This document shows, piece by piece, positions 1 to 6,050 of a DNA stretch of 10,714 bases. Both the position numbers and the translations under genes were made by a program. The number at the start of each line of letters is the position of its first letter. The stretch's first letter is position 1. Source of the DNA: an uncultured bacterium (GTDB lineage: Bacteria; Actinomycetota; Coriobacteriia; Coriobacteriales; Coriobacteriaceae); assembly GCA_905215835.1 (NCBI GenBank), contig CAJMRR010000061.1, positions 1 through 10,714 of the forward strand, given 5' to 3'. The notes beneath the pieces were generated by a model. That model had not been told where the DNA came from. It did not search any database and was given only the letters and a program-made list of their open reading frames with translations.

Positions 1-535
1 CCGGTCCCAGCGGCGAGATCACGGCAGCACCCACAACCAGCACGATGAGCGCGATAAGCGCGGGGCCCGTAATGCGACCGAGTACGCGCGTGATGACGCC
101 CGGACGCAGCGTGAGCGCAAACGCAACCACGAAGAACCCGATGGCAAAGACCAGGCGAGCCGTGCCGAGCGAAACGCCCTCGGGCAGCAGCGGCACCAGC
201 ATCTCGAAGGCCGTGGAGCTCGTGCGCGGAATGGCCAGGCACGGGCCGATGGCCAGATACACCGCCGCGACAAAGAACTCACCAAACTTGGGGTGCACGC
301 GACCGGCAAGCTCGCGCGCCGTTCCGGCAAGCGCGACGGCGATAAATCCCATGACGGGCAGGCCGATGGCGGCAATCAGAAAGCCGAGCATGGCGACCGG
401 CGTGACAGAACCTGCCTGCAGCGCCAGCAGCGGCGGAATAATGAGGTTGCCGGCGCCAAAGAGCATCGAGAACAGGGCGATGCCGACGGTGACGACATGG
501 TCGGAGCGCAGACCGCGCGGGGCGGATGAAGCCAT
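1..535 (-). CDS. brnQ: Branched-chain amino acid carrier BrnQ, N-terminal part (3' end outside window)
   Basis: Sodium- or proton-coupled importer of Leu, Ile and Val in the cytoplasmic membrane (LIVCS family). Only the first 178 codons are present; the gene runs off the left edge. Seen in the sequence: hydrophobic helix with the family signature LFSMLFGAGNLIIPPLLA (about residues 21-38), a second helix around MLGFLIAAIGLPVMGFIAVA, then the conserved block KFGEFFVAAVYLAIGP followed by AIPRTSSTAFEM, both typical of BrnQ, and two further helices before the cut. The start was chosen because AAAGGTGG lies 5 nt upstream of the ATG at 535. Its start is only 18 nt below the terminator of the selenium operon, so it either has a promoter hidden in the end of the preceding gene or depends on read-through. 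The family call is firm; the exact substrate is inferred. Confidence 0.9.
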   Translation of the reverse strand, partial: MASSAPRGLRSDHVVTVGIALFSMLFGAGNLIIPPLLALQAGSVTPVAMLGFLIAAIGLPVMGFIAVALAGTARELAGRVHPKFGEFFVAAVYLAIGPCLAIPRTSSTAFEMLVPLLPEGVSLGTARLVFAIGFFVVAFALTLRPGVITRVLGRITGPALIALIVLVVGAAVISPLGP

Positions 536-552
536 GGGACCACCTTTCGAAT

Positions 553-588
553 CGAAACAAAAACGGGACGGGCAAAAGACCCGTCCCG
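553..588 (-). terminator. Rho-independent terminator of the selenium operon
   Basis: On the minus strand a perfect 9-bp GC-rich stem (CGGGACGGG with CCCGTCCCG, plus-strand 564-572 paired with 580-588) and a 7-nt loop are followed at once by the tract TTTTTGTTTC (563-554). It lies 14 nt beyond the stop codon of the cysteine-desulfurase-like gene and 18 nt before the brnQ start, so it closes the operon above. On the plus strand the hairpin has no T tract. Confidence 0.9.
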
Positions 589-602
589 CAAGTATATACG
601 CT

Positions 603-1742
603 CTAGCAGGCTAAATCGCGCAAAGCGTCAATCGCGGTGTCGACTTCCTCGTCCGTGTTGAAATACCCAAACGAGAAGCGGACGACGCCCTGGCGCTCGG
701 TCCCCAGCGCACGGTGCATGAGCGGGGCGCAATGGGCGCCGGGGCGCGTCGCAATCCCCCACCCTTGCATGAGCGCGTCCGAAATCTCGGCCGAATCGAT
801 ATCGCCCACGTTGAGCGACACGATCGCCGAGCGCGCGGGTTGGTCAAACGCACCGTAGAGCTTAATCCCCGGAATCTTGCGCACCCCGGCAAGGAAGCGA
901 TCAGCGAGCGCACGCTCGTGGGCAGCAATCGCCTCGACCCCACCCTGGGCCTCGATAAAGTCGAGGCCGGCAGAAAGGCCCGCGATGCCGTGACCGTTGA
1001 GCGTGCCCGCCTCCAGGCGCGTAGGCCACTCAAGCGGCTGCAGTGGGTCGAAGCTGTGCACGCCCGTGCCGCCCATGGCCCACGGAGACACGTCAATTCC
1101 CTCTGCCACGGCCAGACCGCCGGTGCCTTGGGGTCCCATGAGCCCCTTGTGGCCGGTAAAGCACACGACGTCGAGCCCCATGGCTTGCATATCGATATGC
1201 GCCGTGCCGGCAGACTGCGAGGCATCGACGATCACGAGTGCACCGGCCGCATGGGCCATGGCGGCTACGCGTGCAATGTCGACCGCGTTGCCGGTCACAT
1301 TGGAGGCGTGCGTCACCACCACGGCACGCGTACCGGGCGTGCCCAGCCGTTCGAGCTCGTCGTAGTCGAGCGCGCCGTTCGCGTCGCAGCCCGCATGCTC
1401 AACGGTCACACCCTGCTCAGCCGCCAGGCGGTTGAGCGGACGCAACACCGAGTTGTGCTCGAGCACCGTTGTGACCACACGGTCGCCGGGGCGCACCACG
1501 CCATTGATGACGGTGTTGAGGGCCGCGGTGGAGTTGGGCGTAAAACAAACATGGTCGGCCCGCGGGCAGCCCAACAGGTGCGTAAGCTTGGCGCGACAGC
1601 CGTGGATGGTACGCGCCGCGTCGAGCGCACCCGACGTCGCGCCGCGCCCGGCATTGCCGAGCGAGCACATCGCCTGCGTCACGGCATTGATGACCGTCTG
1701 CGGCTTGCGCATGGTCGTCGCCGCGTTATCCAGATAGATCAT
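603..1742 (-). CDS. Cysteine desulfurase-like PLP enzyme of the selD/yedF cluster (aminotransferase class V)
   Basis: PLP-dependent enzyme of 379 aa that probably releases sulfur or selenium from cysteine/selenocysteine and passes it on as an enzyme-bound persulfide or perselenide. Visible features: N-terminal YLDNAATT, His96 in LEHNSVLRPL stacking over PLP, Asp173 in VDASQSAG, the Schiff-base lysine Lys199 in FTGHKG, and the active-loop Cys338 in RPGAHCAP, the SufS-type arrangement. It resembles the EF2568-type subfamily known to travel with orphan SelD, YedF and selenium-dependent molybdenum hydroxylases (family knowledge). The ATG at 1742 overlaps the stop of the upstream gene as ATGA, implying translational coupling; a GTG-type start 5 codons earlier was not used for that reason. 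The protein ends in a cysteine (RDLAC), of unknown meaning. Whether its true substrate is Cys or Sec cannot be told from sequence. Confidence 0.9.
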   Translation of the reverse strand: MIYLDNAATTMRKPQTVINAVTQAMCSLGNAGRGATSGALDAARTIHGCRAKLTHLLGCPRADHVCFTPNSTAALNTVINGVVRPGDRVVTTVLEHNSVLRPLNRLAAEQGVTVEHAGCDANGALDYDELERLGTPGTRAVVVTHASNVTGNAVDIARVAAMAHAAGALVIVDASQSAGTAHIDMQAMGLDVVCFTGHKGLMGPQGTGGLAVAEGIDVSPWAMGGTGVHSFDPLQPLEWPTRLEAGTLNGHGIAGLSAGLDFIEAQGGVEAIAAHERALADRFLAGVRKIPGIKLYGAFDQPARSAIVSLNVGDIDSAEISDALMQGWGIATRPGAHCAPLMHRALGTERQGVVRFSFGYFNTDEEVDTAIDALRDLAC

Positions 1743-1990
1743 CGCACGACCTCCCACATGTCGATCACCGTAAAGTCCTCGGTGGGAACGCCCGCCGCGG
1801 CGAGTTCGCCGTGCAGCAGCTCCTCATCGGCAGGCAACGCCTTCCATGCCAAACCGCAGCCGGCAGCGACCTCCCCGGGCACGGGAATCGTTCGCCCGGG
1901 AAGGCCGCGCTCGATGCACAGGGACTCGCAACCCATGGCGGCCGCCGTGGTGGGAAACGTGATGACAAGCGCCGGGCGCTTCTCCCTCAT
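1739..1990 (-). CDS. DUF3343 putative selenium/sulfur carrier protein
   Basis: Small cytosolic protein of 83 aa matching the DUF3343 family, which Pfam describes as a putative Se/S carrier. It begins with a beta-strand, PALVITFPTTAAAMGCE, and carries the family's hallmark PVPGE (36-40) and CGLAW with Cys45 (45-49), the likely sulfur/selenium-carrying residue. The start at 1990 has GGAG 6 nt upstream; an in-frame ATG five codons earlier lacks a ribosome binding site. It lies 19 nt after yedF and overlaps the following desulfurase gene by 4 nt, which suggests the two proteins act together. The carrier role is inferred from neighbourhood and the conserved Cys; no biochemical role is visible directly. 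Confidence 0.85.
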   Translation of the reverse strand: MREKRPALVITFPTTAAAMGCESLCIERGLPGRTIPVPGEVAAGCGLAWKALPADEELLHGELAAAGVPTEDFTVIDMWEVVR

Positions 1991-2009
1991 GGCAACTCCA
2001 ACCAATACG

Positions 2010-2636
2010 CTACGGGCGCACGACGCGCACGGCCTGCTCCATCTTCTCCACGATCACGTACATGTTGGTGACCTCGCCCACGGCAAGCTGGTCCTTAATG
2101 CCATAGTGGTCGAGGCAGGTGCCACAGGTAAGGATCTCGACGCCCTGCTCGGCCAGGCCCTTCAGGTCGTCGAGCACCGGAGAGCCCTCGACGGTGAGCT
2201 TGGCGCCACCGTTGTAGAACAGCATGGCCGCGGGCAGCTCCTCCTGCTGCGTCACGGCAAAGATAAAGGCCTTCATGAGCTTGTGGCCCAGCTCGTCGTC
2301 GCCACGGCCCATGCAATCGGTGTAGACGGAAATGACGAGCTTGCCCTTGCCGGCGCTGGCGTCACAGAAGGCAGCGCCATCCTGCTCGGGATCAGCCTCG
2401 GCAACGGCGCCAGAGGTCGCCACGGTCACGTGCCACTCGGCGTCAGAAACCTTCTCGACCGAGGCCGTGCAGCCCTTCTCCTGCGCCATCTTGGAGATGT
2501 TCTTGACGGCGGTCTCGTTGTCGACCGAGGTCACGACGGCACCCTCGCCATCAAGCTGTTTGAGTGCCTTAAGCGTCTTGACGACGGGCAGCGGGCAGGC
2601 ATCGCCCATGGCATTGACTTCAATCTTGGTAGACAT
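2010..2636 (-). CDS. yedF: Selenium metabolism protein YedF (TusA-like plus DsrE-like domains)
   Basis: Protein of 208 aa with two domains. Residues about 1-75 are a TusA/SirA-like sulfur-transfer fold with the CPLP motif (Cys14), the residue that carries persulfide in TusA. Residues about 98-208 are a DsrE-like domain, starting at LVISVYTDCMGRGDDELG and containing Cys171 and Cys174 in LTCGTCLDHYG. This fusion is the form of YedF that co-occurs with SelD in selenium-using bacteria and is proposed to shuttle selenium (family knowledge). The ATG at 2636 is preceded by AAAGGA with suitable spacing; upstream in-frame starts at up to 2675 lack one. It follows selD by 57 nt with no terminator between, so it is probably cotranscribed. 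The acceptor of its selenium is not identified here. Confidence 0.9.
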   Translation of the reverse strand: MSTKIEVNAMGDACPLPVVKTLKALKQLDGEGAVVTSVDNETAVKNISKMAQEKGCTASVEKVSDAEWHVTVATSGAVAEADPEQDGAAFCDASAGKGKLVISVYTDCMGRGDDELGHKLMKAFIFAVTQQEELPAAMLFYNGGAKLTVEGSPVLDDLKGLAEQGVEILTCGTCLDHYGIKDQLAVGEVTNMYVIVEKMEQAVRVVRP

Positions 2637-2693
2637 AGTTTTTCCTTTCGAATAAATCGTTTTAGAACGGTACATAGCTCAATAAACGTGTCG

Positions 2694-3743
2694 TTAACGG
2701 ACAACGTGGACGGCGGGACCGCCTGGCCCTGGCTCGCACACGCGACCGACGACAGCGGCAATACGTCCTTCGGCATGCAGACGGCGCGCAAGCTCATCCA
2801 CATCGGCAGCAGGTGCCGCGATGAGCAGGCCACCAGACGTCTGCGGATCGTACAGCGCGTCGAGCATGCCCGGCTCCAGGTCCTCGTCGGCAGCCACGCG
2901 CGGGCCAAAGAAGTCCAGATTGCGGTAGGCGCCGGCAGGGATAATGCCCAGACGCGCCATGTCGAGCACCTGGTCAAAGAGCGGCACCGCCCCCGACGCA
3001 AGCTCAATCTGCACGCCCGAGCCCTCGGCCATCTCGCACGCATGCCCGATCAGGCCAAAGCCCGTAATGTCGGTGCAGCCGTGAAGTTCGAGCCCCTCGG
3101 CCAGACGAATCGGCGCCTCGTTGAGGGTGCACATCGAGTCAAACATGGCTGCGGCCTCGTCCTGCTCGATAAGCTCGCCCTTAATGGCCGTGGTGATGAT
3201 GCCCGAGCCCACCGGCTTGGTGAGCAGCAGTACATCACCCGGGCGCGCCCCACCGTTGGCAAGCATGCGGTCGAGCTGCACAAAACCCGAGACGGACAGG
3301 CCGTACTTGGGCTCATCGTCGTTGATGGTGTGGCCGCCCGCGATAGTGCAGCCCGCCTCGACGCACTTGTCGGCGCCGCCCGCCAAGATCTGACCGGCCA
3401 CCTCCACCCCTAGGCAGCTGGGGATGCAGAGCAGGTTCATGGCATGCGAGGGAGTGCCTCCCATGGCGTAGATGTCCGACAGCGAGTTGGCGGCGGCGAT
3501 CTGGCCAAAGAGGAAGGGGTCGTCCACCATGGGTGGGAAGAAGTCGACGGACTGCACGAGGCCCAGGTTCTCCCCCACCTTGAAGACGCTCGCATCGTCG
3601 GAGGTATCGAACCCCACGAGCAAGTTGTCATTATGCACATTGGGCAAATCGCCCAGGACCTGGGCGAGGGCTCCGGGAGCCAGCTTGGCGGCTCAACCGC
3701 TCGCGGCCGTCATAGACGTGAGCTTAATCTGATCGTCAGCCAT
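2694..3743 (-). CDS. selD: Selenide, water dikinase SelD with selenocysteine at codon 17 (selenoprotein)
   Basis: Makes selenophosphate from selenide and ATP, the selenium donor for selenocysteine, 2-selenouridine and a selenium cofactor of some molybdenum hydroxylases. Read from the ATG at 3743 the product has 349 aa and contains one in-frame TGA (3695-3693) at codon 17. The surroundings LTSMTAASG-Sec-AAK align with LTQYSHGAGCGCK of E. coli SelD, putting Sec exactly at catalytic Cys17 and Lys at essential Lys20. Beyond it lie the normal AIRS-family motifs: FDTSDDASV (45-53), SVDFFPPMVDDPF (65-77), AGGHTI (135-140), TDITGFGLIGH (224-234) and DPQTSGG (299-305). AGGAGG 5 nt before the ATG fixes the start. 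Automated calling would start at a TTG (3647) and lose 32 residues, including the active site. The rest of the frame is intact, so a nonsense pseudogene is unlikely. Confidence 0.94.
3650..3695 (-). promoter_or_regulatory. UGA(Sec) codon and candidate bacterial SECIS hairpin in selD
   Basis: Immediately after the UGA (3695-3693) the mRNA can form two hairpins. The first is GGCUC-CCG-GAGCC (3681-3669). The second, CGCCCAG-GUC-CUGGGCG (3666-3650), has a 7-bp perfect stem and a GUC loop that begins 33 nt after the UGA with G in first position, and its tip AGGUC resembles the AGGUCU loop of the E. coli fdhF SECIS. Spacing and loop agree with the published bacterial SECIS consensus as I remember it. 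Which of the two recruits SelB is uncertain. Confidence 0.65.
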
Positions 3744-3748
3744 CGATA

Positions 3749-3754
3749 CCTCCT
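3749..3754 (-). promoter_or_regulatory. Ribosome binding site of selD (fixes the upstream start)
   Basis: AGGAGG stands 5 nt before the ATG at 3743. This strong Shine-Dalgarno sequence shows that translation begins 16 codons before the in-frame UGA, and therefore that the UGA is read through. Confidence 0.85.
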
Positions 3755-3778
3755 CTCATCGGTCAATCATTTTCTCCC

Positions 3779-3784
3779 AGTATA
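3779..3784 (-). promoter_or_regulatory. Possible -10 box of an internal promoter before selD
   Basis: TATACT lies in the 70-nt gap between the activase gene and selD, 35 nt before the selD start, in a locally AT-richer stretch. No good -35 is seen at 16-18 nt (CGCCGT at 17), so the signal is weak. If real, the selenium genes could be transcribed apart from the dehydratase genes. No terminator was found in this gap. Confidence 0.25.
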
Positions 3785-3813
3785 CGCATGAATGCGAGCC
3801 GACGGCGGATGCA

Positions 3814-4578
3814 TTAATTGAGCGCCTGTGCGCGAATCGCCGCGCCGATCGCTCCGGCAAAGCGAGCCTGGGGCGAGGTGGTCACCGGCGACCCCAGTAG
3901 CTCGCCCAACCGCTCCACCACGAAGGCGTTCTCGCACAGGCCACCGGTCAGGTAGTACGGGGCGCCCGCGGCCTGCCCGGCCATAGTGGCAACGCGCGAC
4001 ACGACACTCTCGATCACGCCACGCGCAATGTTCTCGCGCGGCTCACCGCGACCGATCAGGCTGATAACCTCGCTTTCGGCAAACACCGTGCACATGCTGC
4101 TGATCTTGGTGGGCTCGCCGGAACGCGCTAGGTCGGCCATCTGCTGCTGGGAAATGCCCAGGCGGTCGGCCATGATCTCCAAGAAGCGCCCCGTGCCGGC
4201 GGCGCACTTGTCGTTCATGGCAAACTTGGCCACGCGGCCACTTTTAAGCTGAATGACCTTGGTGTCCTGGCCGCCCACGTCAATCACCGTGCCGTGATCG
4301 CCAAACAGGCGCACGGCACCGGTGCCGTGGCAGGTAATCTCGGTCACGACCTTGTGCGCATAGGGCACGGCGACACGACCGTAGCCAGTCGCGACCACGC
4401 GAACATCGTCGCCCGTCACGTCATAGCCGGCCGCTGCCAGTGCCTCGCGCAGCCGCTCGGAAGCATCGACCGAGGAGAACCCGGTTGGCTGCACGCACGT
4501 CCACGCCACCGAACCCTCCCCGTCGACCACGGCAGTCTTAGCCGCCGTAGACCCGATATCGATCCCGATCCCTATCAT
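3814..4578 (-). CDS. 2-hydroxyacyl-CoA dehydratase activase-type ATPase (HgdC/YjiL family)
   Basis: ATP-dependent electron-transfer protein of 254 aa from the BcrA/BadF/HgdC ASKHA superfamily. In this family a homodimer holds one [4Fe-4S] cluster and fires an electron at very low potential into the partner enzyme on ATP hydrolysis. Seen here: phosphate loops GIDIGSTAAK (5-14) and DVGGQDTK (100-107), the adenosine motif YLTGGL (209-214), and the two bridging cluster cysteines, Cys125 in NDKCAAGTGRFLE and Cys163 in SSMCTVFAESEV. Length is normal. GGGAG precedes the ATG. It is the third gene in the row after two dehydratase-like genes and is their obvious partner; one activase for two paralogues suggests they form one complex or share it. 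The substrate of the system is not revealed by the activase. Confidence 0.93.
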   Translation of the reverse strand: MIGIGIDIGSTAAKTAVVDGEGSVAWTCVQPTGFSSVDASERLREALAAAGYDVTGDDVRVVATGYGRVAVPYAHKVVTEITCHGTGAVRLFGDHGTVIDVGGQDTKVIQLKSGRVAKFAMNDKCAAGTGRFLEIMADRLGISQQQMADLARSGEPTKISSMCTVFAESEVISLIGRGEPRENIARGVIESVVSRVATMAGQAAGAPYYLTGGLCENAFVVERLGELLGSPVTTSPQARFAGAIGAAIRAQALN

Positions 4579-4630
4579 GGCTCTCTCCCAATCTAAACAT
4601 CAAAGGTAGCGGCGCGTTCAGGCGCCTTAG

Positions 4631-4739
4631 CTCTAGGTTTCTCAGGTGCCGGAGATTGCCCCGAAAGAGGAGCGCAGCGTACTTTGGGTACGCAAGCGAC
4701 GGTTTGAGGGGCAAGATCCGGTGTCTGAGGAAGCTAGAG
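4631..4739 (-). repeat. Structured palindromic element, copy A
   Basis: Imperfect palindrome filling most of the gap between a dehydratase gene and the activase gene. Helices by plus coordinates: 4631-4636 with 4734-4739 (CTCTAG/CTAGAG), 4641-4645 with 4725-4729, 4649-4653 with 4717-4721, and 4656-4662 with 4708-4714 (TTGCCCC/GGGGCAA in the RNA), separated by a 3x3 (ACA/CAC) and a 2x2 (TC/TC) internal loop. A central hairpin GCGTAC-CCAAA-GTACGC (about 4676-4692) sits inside. The outermost arm overlaps the end and TAG stop of the dehydratase gene. Copy B lies at 5935-6035 with about four-fifths identity by eye. It could be a dispersed mobile palindrome or a transcribed RNA that adjusts expression within the operon. 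Confidence 0.8.
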
Positions 4740-5897
4740 GGTTTCGATGAAGGCGGCGATGCGCGTCTCGATCTGACCCATGTCGCCATTGCTGTAATCG
4801 GTCTCAATCTTCATGTACGGAATGCCCGCACCCTCGACAGCCTCCTGCATGCGCGCGCTCTCAACGTTGAAGGTGTGGCAGGCCTGCAGCACGCTCTCTA
4901 CCACGCCATCGACATGGTACTTCTCGCACATAGCCAGCGTGTTTCCCATGCGGCCTTCGTTAGGCGTCATGACCGAGCAGTTGATGTCCAGGTAGCGGTC
5001 GGCGATGGCGCGCAGGATGTCGGGAGCATCCGGGTCGATCATCATGGCCGCCGTGCGCTCGCCCGAGCAGTCGTCCATGCACACGACCACACCACCGTTG
5101 GACTCGATGGTGCGGCCGATCTTGTTGATCACGCCGCCCACCGGGCAGCCAGTGATCAGAATGCGCTTGGCATCCGCCGCAATCGGGCGCTCGCCAGCCT
5201 CGTAGGACTCACGCAGCTTGGCGACCTTTTGCTCCAGCTGCTGCGTATAGGCCTCGATATCAAAGCTGAACGTACCGGCGAACATGGTGCTCATCAGGTC
5301 GACGCCGCTCATGGCCGCCGGCTGGTTGGCCTGCAGCGCGAACATCTCGAGCTGGGCCGCACGCAAGCGATTGCGACGACGGACAGCGGCGCGCAGGTCG
5401 TCATCGGTGATCGTAATACCGTAGAAGTTCTCGAGCTCTTCCTTGAGCAGGCGGCACTCCTCGTACCAGCCCTCGCGCTCATAGGCACGATCGCGACCCT
5501 GCGGCAGGTGCAGAATGTACGTGCGCTTGAGCTCGTTGAGTAACTCGTACATCTTCTTCTTGCCGTCGCAGGTGGTCTCACCGATGATCATGTCGCTAAA
5601 GTACGTAAACGGGCACTTTTGCGAGTAGGCAAAGCCGTAGGTCGACTTGATGAGCGGGCAGAGGTTTGCCGGCAGCACCTTCTCGGCCTCGGGAATCACC
5701 TCGTCGGATGTACCGCACAAGGCCACACTTGCGGCGCCCGCGGCATCGATAATCTCGAGCGGCGTATAGCTGCACAAAAAGCCGACCAGGCGATTACCCG
5801 CCTGCTTATAATCCTTGACGCGAATAAACGCCGCCTTGCGCTGCTCGTTGAACTCCTCAAACGTGGACGGCAACGGCTGCTCAATATATTCCGGCAT
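4734..5897 (-). CDS. 2-hydroxyacyl-CoA dehydratase family protein, YjiM/double-cubane type (387 aa)
   Basis: Cytosolic iron-sulfur protein closely resembling E. coli YjiM and, by family, the double-cubane cluster proteins that carry out ATP-driven low-potential reductions, as well as the HgdA/HgdB and FldB/FldC dehydratases. Cysteines likely to hold clusters: Cys42, Cys61, Cys80 in ANLCPLIKS, Cys95 in QKCPF, Cys110 in GETTCDGKKKMYE, Cys251 in ITGCPVGG, Cys277, Cys307 in INCSVMTPNE and Cys340 in QACHTFNVES. The C-terminus IETDYSNGDMGQIETRIAAF is typical. Start 5897 was chosen for AAGGAG 4 nt upstream; the 28 extra residues possible from 5981 would come from repeat B and are rejected. It is flanked by repeat copies on both sides and followed by its activase. 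The substrate is unknown; a CoA dehydratase role is not assured, because YjiM-type proteins need not act on CoA esters. Confidence 0.92.
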   Translation of the reverse strand: MPEYIEQPLPSTFEEFNEQRKAAFIRVKDYKQAGNRLVGFLCSYTPLEIIDAAGAASVALCGTSDEVIPEAEKVLPANLCPLIKSTYGFAYSQKCPFTYFSDMIIGETTCDGKKKMYELLNELKRTYILHLPQGRDRAYEREGWYEECRLLKEELENFYGITITDDDLRAAVRRRNRLRAAQLEMFALQANQPAAMSGVDLMSTMFAGTFSFDIEAYTQQLEQKVAKLRESYEAGERPIAADAKRILITGCPVGGVINKIGRTIESNGGVVVCMDDCSGERTAAMMIDPDAPDILRAIADRYLDINCSVMTPNEGRMGNTLAMCEKYHVDGVVESVLQACHTFNVESARMQEAVEGAGIPYMKIETDYSNGDMGQIETRIAAFIETL

Positions 5898-5901
5898 ATA
5901 G

Positions 5902-5907
5902 CTCCTT
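5902..5907 (-). promoter_or_regulatory. Ribosome binding site deciding the start of the 387-aa dehydratase
   Basis: AAGGAG stands 4 nt before the ATG at 5897. It lies outside the repeat and supports a product that does not include sequence encoded by repeat B. In the gap 5898-6050 nothing else but the repeat is seen. Confidence 0.8.
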
Positions 5908-5934
5908 AACAAACCTTTTAACCAACCAAGGAAA

Positions 5935-6035
5935 CGGCTTTCCCAGGTGCCCGAGGTTGCCGTGAAAGAGAAGCGCCGCATACTTTGGTAGCAAGCGACG
6001 GTTTGAACGGCAAGATCGGGTGTCCGGGAAAGCCG
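5935..6035 (-). repeat. Structured palindromic element, copy B
   Basis: Second copy of the element at 4631-4739, in the gap between the two dehydratase genes, beginning 15 nt after the stop of the upstream one. Helices: 5935-5944 with 6026-6035 (10 bp perfect), 5950-5954 with 6016-6020, and 5957-5963 with 6007-6013 (TTGCCGT/ACGGCAA in the RNA), again separated by an ACA/CAC and a small 2x2 internal loop. The central stretch including AAACCGTCGCTTGC is shared with copy A. Paired bases that differ from copy A differ on both sides of the helix, so pairing is kept. Two bases are missing in the central hairpin relative to copy A. Confidence 0.8.
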
Positions 6036-6050
6036 CCGGGACGGATAGCC

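Noticed and set aside
714..3413. Open plus-strand frame of 899 codons
   Set aside because: Lies antisense to selD, yedF, DUF3343 and the desulfurase gene, all of which have clear family motifs and ribosome binding sites. The product is His/Arg-rich low-complexity with no recognisable domain, as expected for the antisense of GC-rich genes.
3693..3695. selD as a nonsense-mutated pseudogene
   Set aside because: The stop is TGA exactly at the catalytic Cys/Sec position, the frame is otherwise intact over 349 codons, and a strong ribosome binding site lies upstream.
5898..5981. N-terminal extension of the 387-aa dehydratase by 28 residues
   Set aside because: These codons are the translation of repeat B and its flank, have no family similarity, and a ribosome binding site supports the start at 5897.
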